NCBI GenBank assembly: GCA_029449235.1
Contig: JANATG010000009.1
Span: 2,170,001-2,234,000, forward strand
Length of the DNA: 64,000 nt
Direction of reading: 5' to 3'
Origin: Linnemannia schmuckeri
Taxonomy: Eukaryota > Mortierellomycota > Mortierellomycetes > Mortierellales > Mortierellaceae
Below the pieces are notes generated by a model. It was not told where the DNA came from and ran no database searches. It saw only the letters and a list, made by a program, of their open reading frames with translations. Made by a program: the position numbers and the translations under genes. Of this stretch, positions 26,109 to 37,264 are shown piece by piece (positions within the stretch are counted from its first letter, which is position 1; the number at the start of each line of letters is the position of its first letter).

Positions 26109-27791
26109 TTACTGGTCAAGATTGTGGATGCGCTGGAACTGGGCTGAAGATACAGGAAGAGTAGATGACACCACCAACCCCTCCAACTCCCTCTCCTTCT
26201 TTCCCTCTACTTCGTTCTCCTCTTCCACTTCGTCTTCTTGGGGTGGGATAACACAGGCGTGCACAGTCCGCTTACTGACCCCACGCGGGAGGGACGCGTT
26301 CTCAATTGGCGACGTAAACACAGACTGTGGACTACGAACACCACCATTCGAGAAACTCAATGACGTTGTTGACAAAGGCGTCGGAAAGTCAAAGGCAGAC
26401 ACATTTCTCCAAGGCTGGGTAGGGGAATCCATAATCGGCGCCGAGCGCAAGGACGGTTGATAAGTCGAAGAGGCAACGACTGTTGACGAGGACGAGGGCG
26501 CTGACGACGACGAAGGGGAAGAAGTAGTCGAATCAGGTGTCAAACAATGAGCGCCACCAATCTTGATCCGGAAGGGGCGAACAAGAGTCGTCATAGAAGT
26601 AGTAGCAGAAGAAGGCGGAGGATAAGAGTGGGGAAAAGGTATACCAACAATTGTGAGACTACTAAGCCCTGGTGGCGGCAGTAAGGAGTTGCTAGCACCA
26701 CCCTTGCCCACAGGCAATGGCATCGTGCTCACCACGCTTGGCGCAGCTGACGATGACAATAGCGATGGTAGGGATGGACACGACGCTGTCAGGGCGGGAG
26801 ATAAGCTGTCCATGCCGCCTGCCCACTTCGAACTCGCCCTCGACAGAACCGTACTGCGCTTCTTTCGAAACAATTGGTCGTAAAGACCTAGCGGGAGTTG
26901 CCGAGGTTTACGGGCAAATATCTCTTTTTGTTCTTTTTGTTGTTGTTGTTGCTTCTGCAATTGTTGATGCTCTTGAAGAAACTGTTGATGCTGTTGAACA
27001 AGTAGTTGTTGCTGCTGAAGGAGGAGTTGTTGTTGAGATTGAAGAGAATGAGAGTGTAGAGATTGAGAATATGAAGGAGAAGATTGGACGGCTGGTGAGT
27101 GGGGTTGAAACGCCTCCTGGAGAAGGAGTGCTTGATGTTTCTGAACAAGGACGGGACTCTTGATCAACTCGCACAGCTCTTGGTACCGCCGTCGATCATC
27201 TTCCATCCACCTCTCGGCCTCCAACGCGCTTTTTTGACCGGGTGCAATCTCTATCTTGACGACCTCGTCGTCCACCTTTTCTACCGTCTTCTCACTGTGC
27301 CGTTGTTGTCGACTCCGCGGTCTATTGTTGTTGATGTTGTTATTCGAGAGTCGATGATTAGAAAAGACCACCATCTTTGATCCCTTCTCCCCCTCTACTA
27401 CCACCGCACTCTCAGGCCTCTGCACCGACCACTTGCGCTTGACCGACTTAACACCATCACCCTCACTATCACCGTCAAGAACCTGACTGGTCCTCGTCTT
27501 GGCCTTGTTTCTAGGATAGACAATCTCAAAGGCCTCATTTTCCTGTAGACGCCACTTGGCCCGGTACCGGAACCAATACAAGGCGCTGCCAATGATGGTG
27601 CCGATTAAGATAAAGCAACTGAAGATGATAAGGATGATGGTGGACCGTTGATAGCCAGAAGGCTTGTAGTCCGAGTTATTCAGAACCTTCACACTGGAGT
27701 TGGGTGAAAAGGAGTCAGTACTATTAGGCAGTGTGTAGGTATGAGTACCAACAACAGAAGTCCATATCGTCATAGGACTTGCTGAACTCAT
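26109..27791 (-). CDS. Single-pass membrane protein with long cytosolic Ser/Gln-rich tail, function unknown
   Basis: Uninterrupted 560-residue frame; start at the first ATG. Residues 1-47 are Ser/Thr-rich with three N-glycosylation sequons (NST, NSS, NNS) and no cleavable signal. One hydrophobic segment follows at about 50-70 (STIILIIFSCFILIGTIIGS), then RYRAKWR. The positive-inside rule therefore puts the short N-terminus outside and the 490-residue tail in the cytosol. The tail has a helical Glu/Arg stretch (about 185-215), a polyQ block (about 255-300), and Ser/Pro-rich sequence ending in an acidic segment (EDEVEEENEVEGKKEREL). The layout resembles fungal surface sensors or polarity proteins, but no family motif was recognised. 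Confidence 0.72.
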   Translation of the reverse strand: MSSASPMTIWTSVVGTHTYTLPNSTDSFSPNSSVKVLNNSDYKPSGYQRSTIILIIFSCFILIGTIIGSALYWFRYRAKWRLQENEAFEIVYPRNKAKTRTSQVLDGDSEGDGVKSVKRKWSVQRPESAVVVEGEKGSKMVVFSNHRLSNNNINNNRPRSRQQRHSEKTVEKVDDEVVKIEIAPGQKSALEAERWMEDDRRRYQELCELIKSPVLVQKHQALLLQEAFQPHSPAVQSSPSYSQSLHSHSLQSQQQLLLQQQQLLVQQHQQFLQEHQQLQKQQQQQKEQKEIFARKPRQLPLGLYDQLFRKKRSTVLSRASSKWAGGMDSLSPALTASCPSLPSLLSSSAAPSVVSTMPLPVGKGGASNSLLPPPGLSSLTIVGIPFPHSYPPPSSATTSMTTLVRPFRIKIGGAHCLTPDSTTSSPSSSSAPSSSSTVVASSTYQPSLRSAPIMDSPTQPWRNVSAFDFPTPLSTTSLSFSNGGVRSPQSVFTSPIENASLPRGVSKRTVHACVIPPQEDEVEEENEVEGKKERELEGLVVSSTLPVSSAQFQRIHNLDQ

Positions 27792-28181
27792 TGTAAGAAA
27801 GGGTGAGACTGGGAGGGAGACAGGGAGGAAGACTGGGAAGGAAAAAGGGTAGGAGGAAGGAAGGAGATGAGGAATGGCGGTTTAGGGTATGGGGGTGGGT
27901 TAAACAATAGTCGGAGGTGACAATCACCGGCACTTCTTTATACCTCCACTCAGGGTCAACTAACTCGAGGGCTAGGGAGAAGTTGCAAAGTAGCTTAACC
28001 CTTGTAGCCCCATTCGTGCATAACAATTAAAAAGGGGGGCGGGAACTGTCTTCAAACGCCATCCAAGGGGCGAGCATGGTCAATTCAGAAAAAAAAAAAA
28101 AATAACAACTGTCATGGTTCTATTGCTTGTTACTAAAATTCTAATTGTTCTGATTTGCTCACCAGACTTACATACATAACC
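27792..28181. other. Intergenic between membrane-protein gene and TM9 gene
   Basis: 390 bp. It should hold the leader/promoter of the single-pass membrane protein (pyrimidine-rich on -) and the 3' end of the TM9 gene. An A run lies at about 28090-28103. Nothing else was seen. Confidence 0.4.
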
Positions 28182-31094
28182 CTAGTCAATCTTGACAGCA
28201 GAGTAGATACGACGGATGAACCAGTACGAACTGATAAAGCCCGTCGTGCCTGTCAAGAGACCATAGACAATACAGATCATAACAGTATTGGTGAAGTAGA
28301 TCAGACCAGGCACAAAATGGTCAATCGACAGTTGCTTGGTGAAGAACACCATGCTGTACAAGAAGATGTAGAACGACGAGAACGATGACGCAAAGAAACT
28401 TCGCCACCACCAGTTGTAATCCTAGTAAAAGGGAAAAAGGAAAGGAGGACGAAGGAACCAAGTCAACAAAGGAGCAATTGAACAATAAACGAGCACGCGC
28501 GCAGCCCCCTTTTATGAATCTAACCAATCGCTTGCTTACCTCGCCACAGAGCTGGAAGTAGACAACAATGATAGAAATCTCGACGCAGGTCACCAACAGG
28601 ATGGCAAACACAAGACTCAAGAATCCAAACATGTAGTAGTACTGACCCTCCCAGACCGACTTGAGAATATAAAACAGTTCAATAAAGATGACTGCAAATG
28701 GCAGCAGGCCTCCCATAGCAACCCTAAGATTTTTCAATGGATTAATGGAAGAAGAAAGTTAGCGAAATGCAAAAGAATACTTAGACCCACTGTGGTTAAA
28801 GAGCAATGTGGCAACTGTGGTTTACGCCTAAAAAAAATACTGAACAACAGCCATGCCAAGAACACTTACGTGATTCGGGGTTTCATGTACCACAGGGGCT
28901 CAGGGATCTGGCGAGGGATTTGATTGGTACGTCCGGGATGCTCAATAACTGCCTTACGCTGGCCAAAGAAAGCGCCAACCAACGACAATGGAAGAGAGAT
29001 GCCGAACCACATCACCACCAAGGCAAAGAAGGTGCCAAAAGGGATGGCGTTGGAAGAGTTCTTGGACCAGACAAACATGTTCAACAAGAACACCAAGGTC
29101 ATCAGAAATCCTGGAACAAGAGTCGCTGTAACAATAGCGTTCTTGGTCCATGACGTTCCTTTGAATACCTTGTACAAACGAGCCGAGTAGTATCCCGCAA
29201 ATGCTCTACAAACACGAAAGGATATATGACGTTAGTCAATACTGAGCAGACCTCCAGAAAAATAGAAGTATCAGCTGCTGTGCGTTGAAGGTAGCTCAGC
29301 CTCTTACCCGGCAAAAACGAAGAGGAATAGACCGAAAGAAACAAATCCTCCTCTGTATGATGGGTTCAAAATGCCAACAACAGCAAACACTAGCATATAA
29401 ATGCAAATATTAATAACGCGAGGTTAGCTCACTTTTCCTCCTTCCAAAATGGCACCCTGCCACGTCCTGTACCAAATACCTCAATACACTATACACTTAC
29501 AAATAGTAGAGATGGCCATGACAATGATCTGGACACCAGTTCCGAGGATGGCGCAGAGAATCGAAGAGTAGTGAGGCGTCCTGAAAACATCGCCGTGAAT
29601 CAACTTCCAGCCTGATCCGTCATCCTGGTCGTCCTTCATCTCTTCCTCGTTGTAGATGGAAATATCCTTCTTCAGGGTCTTCAAGATGATGATGGCCACA
29701 ACACCGGTCAGGAACAGCATGATGACGATCGAGTTGACGATCGAGTACCAGTGTACCTCGGTGCCAGTCTGGACGAGGTACAGAGTCCAGCGGTTATTCC
29801 AGGTGATCTCCTTATCCTCAATCCACTGAACAGAGTAGGTGTACTGAATTTCGACCTCCTTGTCCGACACCACTTTGAACGCTCCAACTTTGAGAGGGTC
29901 GTCCGGGCATGAATCGCCCTGGTCGATCCTATTACGTCAATGATTGAAAGGATTATCGTTAATTTCAGATGGTTCATTTAACATATTTAACATGCGATGT
30001 ACAAGGATGGTCCTCTTTCCTCCTCCTCTCTCTCCCGTGATTCCGATCCTTACGAGTATGGGTTGACCTCAAAGCCAACAATCAACTTTCCACCTGCTGG
30101 TCCAGGTTGATTCTGGTAGAGAATGCGGATCGTAACGTGGTTGTGGATGTTGCTCTTGGACTATTTTTGTTTCATTCATGTTGCAAAAAGACGGATAACC
30201 ATGTTAATTGCTTATTGAACTCTCTATTCAGACTGTGCTTTTGTGCCAAGGCGCAGGGTGTTCCATACCCATTTGACTTTGCCCAAGGGAAATCCTGCTC
30301 TGTATCGCCGTTGTTGGTGTGCCTGTCCATCTCCCAAATTGTATTTTGTTGCTCCAGGCAAATTGTCCACAATCCTATCAGGTGGAACACGTAGGGCAAG
30401 GTTAGGTCAACTGGGTTCTCGGCGGTCGCTTCAACCTTGTGCCCTGATCAGTGGTTTAGATAGTACTGCATATTTACCATTCAACATTGTAGTCGTTTGC
30501 GATGTAGTTGGCTGCAAGGGCAGCATCCTCGGCTGAGACGCTCTTGACGCAGAGGGTCTGGCACTTGATGTCCTTGCCCACCACTAACTGTAAAGAAGAA
30601 GAGCAAAATGAACGAAAGGGGCAATTGGTGAGCACATGGAAAGTTATGAACAAAAAAGCAGACCACCGCTACAAATATAGATCAAAGCGAAATGAGACTC
30701 AGCTTCACACTATCTCTCGCACCACTACTTCGTTCCTTGTCTCTCCAAACACATACACTCTTCCTCTAGCTTTTGCAATTGATTAAAAAAAGCATACCTC
30801 GTAGTCAGAGGTCAGGATACGATCACCGCGCAAGACCTCGCCCAGGTTGAGCCATGCCCGCTTGGCGTCCTTGGGTGGCTCGCAGACAAAGGGAAGATCA
30901 GCATAGGCAAAGGGCAAGGGTGACTTTTCGGAAAAGATCTTGTTAACGAACAGCGGTACACGGTCACCGTTGTGGAAGACTGTTGGGCTAAGACCTGGGA
31001 TGTAGAATGCTAATGCTGTGGATGAGAGGGATGAGAGGGCAGCGAGGAGGGTCGTGGCCACGATGGTACTTGCACCCGCTCTGATTGAGACCAT
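28182..31094 (-). CDS. TM9/Emp70-family nonaspanin (endosome/Golgi membrane protein)
   Basis: Nine exons on -: 31094-30798, 30587-30478, 30374-30269, 30160-30054, 29928-29501, 29389-29308, 29205-28870, 28723-28540 and 28421-28182; 629 residues, all phases consistent and the length typical of the family. A signal peptide (residues 1-29) precedes FYIPGLSPTVF and GDRVPLFVNK. The lumenal domain contains CQTLC, GFPLGKV and NHVTIRILY. The first membrane span is IVNSIVIMLFLTGVVAIIIL, followed by GDVFRTP and a block of eight further spans (YRGGFVSFG, MWFGISLPLSLVGAFFG, the RQIPEP loop, DYNWWWRSF). The C-terminus VKID fits the KxD/E Golgi-retention signal of TM9 proteins. The family acts in protein sorting, adhesion and copper homeostasis. 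Between GFPLGKVKW and SKSNIHN the junction was chosen by frame and splice signals. Confidence 0.92.
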
Positions 31095-31120
31095 TGGTAT
31101 AAGTTCTCTTGGTGTGCAGT

Positions 31121-31630
<510 letters not shown>

Positions 31631-33217
31631 TTAGGTGAACTTGAAGTCCTCAAGGAAGCGAAACCGCTTGCCAACCTGCCGAGGTATATCGCCCATCCGG
31701 TGAGTGAAAAACTCGGTACTACATCCTATCACAAGCGTCTGCAAGAACGGTCGTTCATCCGACCAGTCCACCGCCTCCGGTCCCGTATACATCACCGTCC
31801 GTGGATCTGGCAATAACACCTCCGGATCTCGCCCCATCCCCTGAAACACTCCAAAATCCTCCAGCTTGGTGCCTACTGTTAGATCCACCAACCTCGGTAA
31901 TTGCTTCAACGTCATATTCAAGGCTTCCATAGCACCATCGTCCAGATCGGACACCACATCCTCCTTTCTCAGATGTAATGCTCGAAGAGTGTCCAGAAAC
32001 GGTAATTGGGATCGTTGGGTCTCGCGGTTCCAGAACCGTAGAATCAGATCAGGTCCGCACCAGGCATCCAGGACTAGCAGCCTTGAAAAGCATGGCTTCA
32101 AGAGTACCTTTTCGAGCCCTTCCTCGGTCAGCTTGCGGTATTTTGGACTCAATGTCAACTGCTTCAGTGACACCTTGTTGCGACTCCACTCCTCCGCCAG
32201 GTCCAGTAATCTTGCCCCCTGAGTAGCTAGTCCCGAAAGCTCTAGTCTCTCCAGATGTCGTAAGTGACCTAGGAACCTAAAGAGGCCTTCCTGCTCTGAC
32301 TGGGATCGGCTATTGACACGGACATGCGTCAATTGCTCGCACAGATCCTGAGTAGTCATCTCGAGTGCCACTACTGAATTGGTAGCTGATTCCCCGCTGT
32401 CGGCTTGAAAGACATCGTCCCGACACGTCATGTCCAGTGTGTGCAGGTTGGGAAACATCTTCAACAGTCGTATCCGTCCGACGCTTGAAATATCGCATAG
32501 GGTCATGGTGAGTGAGACGAGGTTGGGGAACATGGCCTTTGTCGCATGCAACGGGTTGATCTCCTCAAGCGATTCCGGTATGTCCATCACCTTGACTGCC
32601 GATAGAAAGAGCGATGTGAGAGATGTACAGCTGTCGAGTAGCGATCGAAAGATGGTCCAGGAGAGCGCATCCGTCTCAAAAAGTCCTGTACTCCCAATGT
32701 CAAGCGCAAGTGACTGGATCTGTCGGCCTACAGTAGTCGACTGAAGAAAGGTCTCAACGATAGATTCGAGAGAAACAAAGCCCTCAGACCGGATGACGAG
32801 ACTCTTGAGATGTTGAGGACAGTAATCCAGTAGCTCCTGCAAGAAATCAACGTCTAGACCAAACACATTGATGTCAAGACTAGTTATATTGGTGCATTCG
32901 TTGAGGAGGTGGGTCAGTGCGGGCGAGAACTGGTCGATGGAAACGATGCGAAGAGAAGAGACGAGCTTTGAAGGAAAATCTTGATCCCAGGCGACTTCAA
33001 CGTGTTTCTGGCTGGTGAGAATTAGACTGACGTGGATGTGGGGTGTGCAGGCGAGATAGAGGCGACGGGAGACGAGGCGTAGTCGACGGAGCTGCTTTGG
33101 GTGGAGGTATGCGAGGATGGTTGACCATAGCTCTGGGATGTCGAGCACGCGTTCAATTGGCGTCCTTTGCTCCAGTTCACCAGCCGTGTCGTTGTTGTCG
33201 TTGTTGATCAGCAGCAT
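31631..33217 (-). CDS. F-box-like leucine-rich-repeat protein
   Basis: Intronless 528-residue frame from ATG 33217. Residues about 20-60 have the F-box pattern (RVLDIPELWSTILAYLHPKQ, then LRRLRLVSRRLYLAC, then a basic/hydrophobic end). The rest is a string of irregular leucine-rich repeats (SLRIVSIDQF, NITSLDINVFGL, HLKSLVIRS, LTSLFLSAVKV, NLVSLTMTLC, NLHTLDMTC, LERLELSGL, LKQLTLSPK, LRALHLRKED). Such proteins usually act as substrate receptors of SCF ubiquitin ligases through Skp1. This architecture forms a large family in Mortierella-type fungi; a specific substrate cannot be inferred. A similar gene (34497-36518) and a broken relative (60302-61490) are in the same window. Confidence 0.8.
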   Translation of the reverse strand: MLLINNDNNDTAGELEQRTPIERVLDIPELWSTILAYLHPKQLRRLRLVSRRLYLACTPHIHVSLILTSQKHVEVAWDQDFPSKLVSSLRIVSIDQFSPALTHLLNECTNITSLDINVFGLDVDFLQELLDYCPQHLKSLVIRSEGFVSLESIVETFLQSTTVGRQIQSLALDIGSTGLFETDALSWTIFRSLLDSCTSLTSLFLSAVKVMDIPESLEEINPLHATKAMFPNLVSLTMTLCDISSVGRIRLLKMFPNLHTLDMTCRDDVFQADSGESATNSVVALEMTTQDLCEQLTHVRVNSRSQSEQEGLFRFLGHLRHLERLELSGLATQGARLLDLAEEWSRNKVSLKQLTLSPKYRKLTEEGLEKVLLKPCFSRLLVLDAWCGPDLILRFWNRETQRSQLPFLDTLRALHLRKEDVVSDLDDGAMEALNMTLKQLPRLVDLTVGTKLEDFGVFQGMGRDPEVLLPDPRTVMYTGPEAVDWSDERPFLQTLVIGCSTEFFTHRMGDIPRQVGKRFRFLEDFKFT

Positions 33218-33606
33218 GGCATGCCTTGGTTGTCGGCTATGTTGTTCATGAATAAAAAAGTGCGAAAACAGGTCTCTTTGAAAAAGGAGAGAAGAAATGC
33301 GCCTGGAATTGTGTCACCTGATATGATGCATGCAACCACTGCGTCATTGGATCATTGGACAGACAACCTTGGGAATAAAAACGAAGAAAGAGTGCCCAGC
33401 TTGTCACTTTTTTTTCTTCTTCTTTTCCCATGCTACTACAAACCACATTCACTCCTCCTCCTAACTAAAACACACCTCTTCTTCTTCTTCTTCTCCTTCC
33501 TCTACTGAAAGACTTTTTCAAAACGGCGCGACTTATTCGTTCCCTCACTCTTTTATTCCTCGTCCTCGGACTCATCACCACCAGTACAGCAACAACTACA
33601 GAACAC
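33218..33606. promoter_or_regulatory. Divergent promoter region between F-box gene and small conserved gene
   Basis: 389 bp separates two divergent start codons (33217 on -, 33607 on +). The + side is pyrimidine-rich from 33410 to 33520, typical of a fungal leader. No TATA box was assigned with confidence. Confidence 0.4.
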
Positions 33607-34258
33607 ATGGCTTCCGTCTCCTCTGAGTTCCAGGCCCTCGGTCAATCCTTCCAGAACCTCCGCACAATCAAGGGCCACTGGGACGGCGGCGACGCTGACC
33701 CCAGAGTCGACAACTTTAATGGCGAGAAGCACCAGACCCTCCAAGTATGGCGTCCTCTTTTTTTCCTGTTCACACAATATTACATGCCAAGAGAAAGAGA
33801 AGCCATGTCCTTCCTTTTTTATCACCTTTTTTAATCAATGATGATGCTTGGCACACGCTGAGTTCTAATCCCCCTTTTGGTCTTGCCTTCATTGCTTACA
33901 ATAGAAACTCGGCGAGTATTTTGGCAAGCCCGGAACCCCCGCAGCCAATATCCTCGCAACCATGGGCCAACCCGACGAGATCAAACAGACCATGGACGAG
34001 GCATTCCAAGCCTCCCTCATGCCCGGCCCTGCGGTCGGCGGTGGTGCCGGTGGACAGGGCGGCGCCAATACGCTTTTGACCGGTGACGGATTGGGCGATG
34101 TCAGCACCACCGTGATGCCCTCTGGAGCCACCTACTCCGTATCCCAGGTCATGTACTTTATTTACAAATGGCGCAACAACCACGACTACCTCTGGTTCAA
34201 GATCGATGCCCTCAAGGAGGAGGTCATCGAGAGTTCCTGGTACCATGCCTACGAGTAG
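33607..34258 (+). CDS. Small conserved fungal protein, function unknown
   Basis: Two exons, 33607-33744 and 33905-34258, phase-0 junction, giving 163 residues. The N-terminal half (SVSSEFQALGQSFQNLRTIK, NGEKHQTLQKLGEYFGKPGT) is helical. A Gly/Ala loop (PGPAVGGGAGGQGG) follows. The C-terminal block is aromatic and conserved-looking (VMYFIYKWRNNHDYLWFKID, EEVIESSWYHAYE). I recall similar short uncharacterised proteins in fungi with the GKPGTPAAN and WRNNHDYLWF signatures, but no function is established. There is no signal peptide or membrane segment, suggesting a soluble intracellular protein. Coding is well supported by sharp splice sites and strong residue bias. Confidence 0.82.
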
Positions 34259-34385
34259 ATACAGAAGGAAGAGGAAAGCAGGAGGCGTGTTACTTGTTTT
34301 GCTGGCACCAGGGAAGTAAAGCGTGCCTTCTTAGCGCACACACTTGTACATAACAACCCCCCCTTTTCCTTTTGTTCTCCTTGAG

Positions 34386-34407
34386 ACACACACACACACA
34401 CACACAC
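34386..34407. repeat. (AC)11 microsatellite
   Basis: Eleven AC units in the 3' UTR of the small conserved gene, just before its AATAAA. Confidence 0.9.
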
Positions 34408-34411
34408 TTGG

Positions 34412-34417
34412 AATAAA
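34412..34417 (+). terminator. Candidate poly(A) signal of the small conserved gene
   Basis: AATAAA 153 nt after the stop codon at 34258, in an A-rich tract. Consistent with a fungal 3' end. Confidence 0.45.
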
Positions 34418-34496
34418 GAAAAAAAGAAGAGAAACACAACTGTTCTTTTTACTTGCGTTTTTTTTTTTTGCTCTATACCTGCGGTCAAATATCGCT

Positions 34497-36518
34497 TTAC
34501 TCAATTTTTGCTCGATAGTTAGCAACAAGACTGCCACCTAAACCGGCCACTTCATCTCTCCATCTCTCGCGCTTGAGTTCAAAGTTGTCGTTCGCCAGTC
34601 GCAAGTACTCCTTCTCGGGCTTTGTGGGTCTCGAAGACAAGCTCTTGTAAATCGCCAGGTCGCGTAGTGTTCTCATCCCTCCCGTGTATACCCCAGGGTT
34701 GGCTTCCATCTCGTCCACCATCTTTTTGACATCCAACAAGAGTCCAAGATTCTCGAGACTCTTCCACAACTCGACATCCTTGGTCATGTCCTCCTGTCGA
34801 ATATTCTTTCTCCTCGCAGTCGTATTGGCTTCTTCTGCCAGTAGGTCGCCCCAGGTACGATAAAGATAGCTTCTCTCGATCCGCCCGCCGTTGATATGGC
34901 CACTCGGGACAATCCACCTCAGATCTGCAGCCCTGAATACCATCTTCCGATCAAAGTCGCCAATCCTCAAGTACGCCAACTGAGAAAGCCGTGCCAGAAG
35001 ACAGAACCCGCCCTCTAACTCCAAGGTGAAAGAGAGTCGATGAGCACTATGGTCCACAATCACCAAATCCTCAAGTCGCGGGAGGACTCGAGAGATGTAC
35101 CCAAAGAGAATCCGGGAGCGCCCTTTACGTTCTTGGATGGTATCGGCGCCAGATGCGTGGCATGTGATGTGTAGGGTCCTGAGGTTGCGACATGCCCAGA
35201 TCCCTGACGATCGGGCCTGAACGGCGGCGGGGTCAGTCCATCGGTCATGGATGTCCATCCTCTCGATCAGAGTCACAGCGTGAAGGGCCTTGAGATGAAG
35301 CAGGTTGGGGGATGCACAGAGGTACCGGTGGAGCTCATTACCATCATACCTGTACCCGGTGTACGATTGAATAAGCTCCAGGTGGGTGACCACATTCGGA
35401 AGCTGCCACAGGCAATGGGTGAGAGCTGGCGTGAGATCAGTCAATCTCAAAACCCACTCCTGTGACCGAGGAGCTACCATCATGAACTTCTCGTAGACTT
35501 CTTTTTCTGGCGTGGGTTGACCGTGAATCGAGAAGTGGACCGACAAAAGGGAAATCCCGTAGGCGGAGAGCTTGGTCATCAACCAGCTCCACTGTTCGAT
35601 CTGAGGTACTAAGATGAGCCTCTGATGATAAAGATTCCTAAGCTGGAGGTCCTTGAGACGAGGGGAGACTGCGAGGAGATGCTCGAGACAGGGTTGGGTG
35701 ACAATGGCATTCTCAACGATGAAGGTGCGAAGCGGTGGTCGTAGTGATGAGGTTGCTGCTTCTGCTGTATCTTCTCCGGAGGAGGTGCCAGCTACTTGGA
35801 GAAGGAATTTAATCTTGGATTCCAAGCGGAGAAAGACCAGGCGCGGACTTGCCAACAAGACCGAATCAATATCCAAAACTTCGTATCCCGGAAACTGGAC
35901 CCTCAGACTCGTCAGTGACCCAAGAGACGGCAATAGTCGCTGAAACATACGCATCGTCCCAGTAACATCCATGTCCTTCAAAATCCTCGAGATTTGCAAC
36001 GGATTTCTCTTCTTCAAGATCCCATGATGAGTTGTCGGGGTCGTCGGTTGGAAATACGCATCCTGCCCCAAAAGGCCATGCAGCCCTTGTTCCTGCTCCT
36101 GCAGTTGCCGACTATGGTTCTCTGCCAACGTCTGGACTAGCTTGCTCGTCCAGTCCTCGCTGACAGGATGCCAGACCATATGAGTAGCACGGGACAATCG
36201 AGAGACGACCTTCTCGAATCGTTTGGTCTTGGAGGACTCGAACCAATTGACTTTGCGGACGATGCGATGTTGGTTCATCCAGAACCATTGGTGGCAGACG
36301 AGGATGACGGTGTAATGGAGGGTGTACTCGTCGACAAAGTCAAACGTCCGTTGCAGGACCTCTGGGAGCTCGAGCGCTGCATGAATTGGTTTTTGTGATG
36401 ATCGTGGTTGGGATGGTACTATGTTGGTTGCTGTTGTTGGTCCTGCTCCTGCTCCTGCTTTTTGTGCTTGTAGGATCGTTGTTGGCTTAGACTTTTTGCG
36501 TGCGCTGAAGAGGCCCAT
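34497..36518 (-). CDS. F-box-like protein with leucine-rich repeats
   Basis: Intronless 673-residue frame. I chose ATG 36518 (MGLFSARKKSKP) over the upstream in-frame ATG at 36623, whose extra 35 residues look like translated leader. Residues about 45-95 resemble an F-box (ALELPEVLQRTFDFVDEYTL, then VILVCHQWFWMNQHRIVRKV). Leu-rich repeat-like units follow (SLTSLRVQFPGYEVLDI, RLKDLQLRNLYHQ, VTHLELIQSY, LLHLKALHAV, NLRTLHITCHA, RLEDLVIVDHSA, QLAYLRIGDF), then a charged C-terminal region. The likely role is an SCF substrate receptor; the substrate is unknown. It converges with the small gene at 34258. Confidence 0.76.
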   Translation of the reverse strand: MGLFSARKKSKPTTILQAQKAGAGAGPTTATNIVPSQPRSSQKPIHAALELPEVLQRTFDFVDEYTLHYTVILVCHQWFWMNQHRIVRKVNWFESSKTKRFEKVVSRLSRATHMVWHPVSEDWTSKLVQTLAENHSRQLQEQEQGLHGLLGQDAYFQPTTPTTHHGILKKRNPLQISRILKDMDVTGTMRMFQRLLPSLGSLTSLRVQFPGYEVLDIDSVLLASPRLVFLRLESKIKFLLQVAGTSSGEDTAEAATSSLRPPLRTFIVENAIVTQPCLEHLLAVSPRLKDLQLRNLYHQRLILVPQIEQWSWLMTKLSAYGISLLSVHFSIHGQPTPEKEVYEKFMMVAPRSQEWVLRLTDLTPALTHCLWQLPNVVTHLELIQSYTGYRYDGNELHRYLCASPNLLHLKALHAVTLIERMDIHDRWTDPAAVQARSSGIWACRNLRTLHITCHASGADTIQERKGRSRILFGYISRVLPRLEDLVIVDHSAHRLSFTLELEGGFCLLARLSQLAYLRIGDFDRKMVFRAADLRWIVPSGHINGGRIERSYLYRTWGDLLAEEANTTARRKNIRQEDMTKDVELWKSLENLGLLLDVKKMVDEMEANPGVYTGGMRTLRDLAIYKSLSSRPTKPEKEYLRLANDNFELKRERWRDEVAGLGGSLVANYRAKIE

Positions 36519-37130
36519 GATCGGCGCCGAATGGGATGGGGTGGTGTGAGAAGGGGGTCGAAAGAGAAAGAAAACAGGAATCTTCCCAGCGCCCAAATCA
36601 CTAAATAAAAATATTCCCAGCAAGACAATTTTGTTGTAGGCTTGTCGACTTTATGCTCACATAGAGTCAGATGCAAATAAGGTTCACAGTCTCAACGGTT
36701 TGTAAGGGGAAAGCTAGGTTCGAACATGAAAAAAAGGAGAGAAGGACGGGAAGGCCACAGAGGTAGGAAAAGAAAAGTTAATGTGTTCCTGAGAACATGT
36801 GTTCAATTCAACTGGGCGTAGCAAACAGGGTTATGAATGTACTTTTCATTACGGCTAATGCTTATTTTCCCAATGTCAACCATCGACCAGTTCATTGTTC
36901 GCTATTAGATACTTTCACGCCTGAGGAAGAGCGACTATCATAATTTTACTTTTTTGATCCAAAACGAAGGGGAAACAGGATATACAACGAAAAGCAAAAA
37001 AATATAAAAACAGAACGAGGAAAAGGAAATATGCATATGAATGTGTAGACCTGGCAATAACAACAAAACGAGCAAAAACGCTCAATAAAACGAATAGAAC
37101 TGAGAAGCGATATTGTGCAAGTCTACAAGC

Positions 37131-37171
37131 AAAAAAAAAAAAAAAAAAAGGGGGGGGGGGGGGGGGGGGGG
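37131..37171. repeat. A19-G22 homopolymer pair
   Basis: Nineteen A followed directly by twenty-two G on the + strand. Slippage-prone, so the exact lengths may be assembly-dependent. The G run could form a G-quadruplex. Confidence 0.9.
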
Positions 37172-37264
37172 CAACCAGGGTTGTGAGAAAAGGAAGGGAA
37201 GAAGGGGAGAGGAGACTGCTCAGGGGAATAACGACCACACAGGCGACACTGCCCATATTCCGAT

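Noticed and set aside
30172..30399. 75-codon frame ending in NGYGTPCALAQ and further residues
   Set aside because: It crosses exon 3 of the TM9 gene and an intron in another phase; the spliced frame ending GFPLGKVKW joins correctly to NHVTIRIL.
31631..36518. F-box gene cluster acting as one unit
   Set aside because: Only two intact F-box-like genes are here, separated by an unrelated gene on the opposite strand; the family is simply large in such fungi.
36700..36740. GGTTCGAAC resembling a tRNA T-loop
   Set aside because: No acceptor, D or anticodon stems could be drawn around it.
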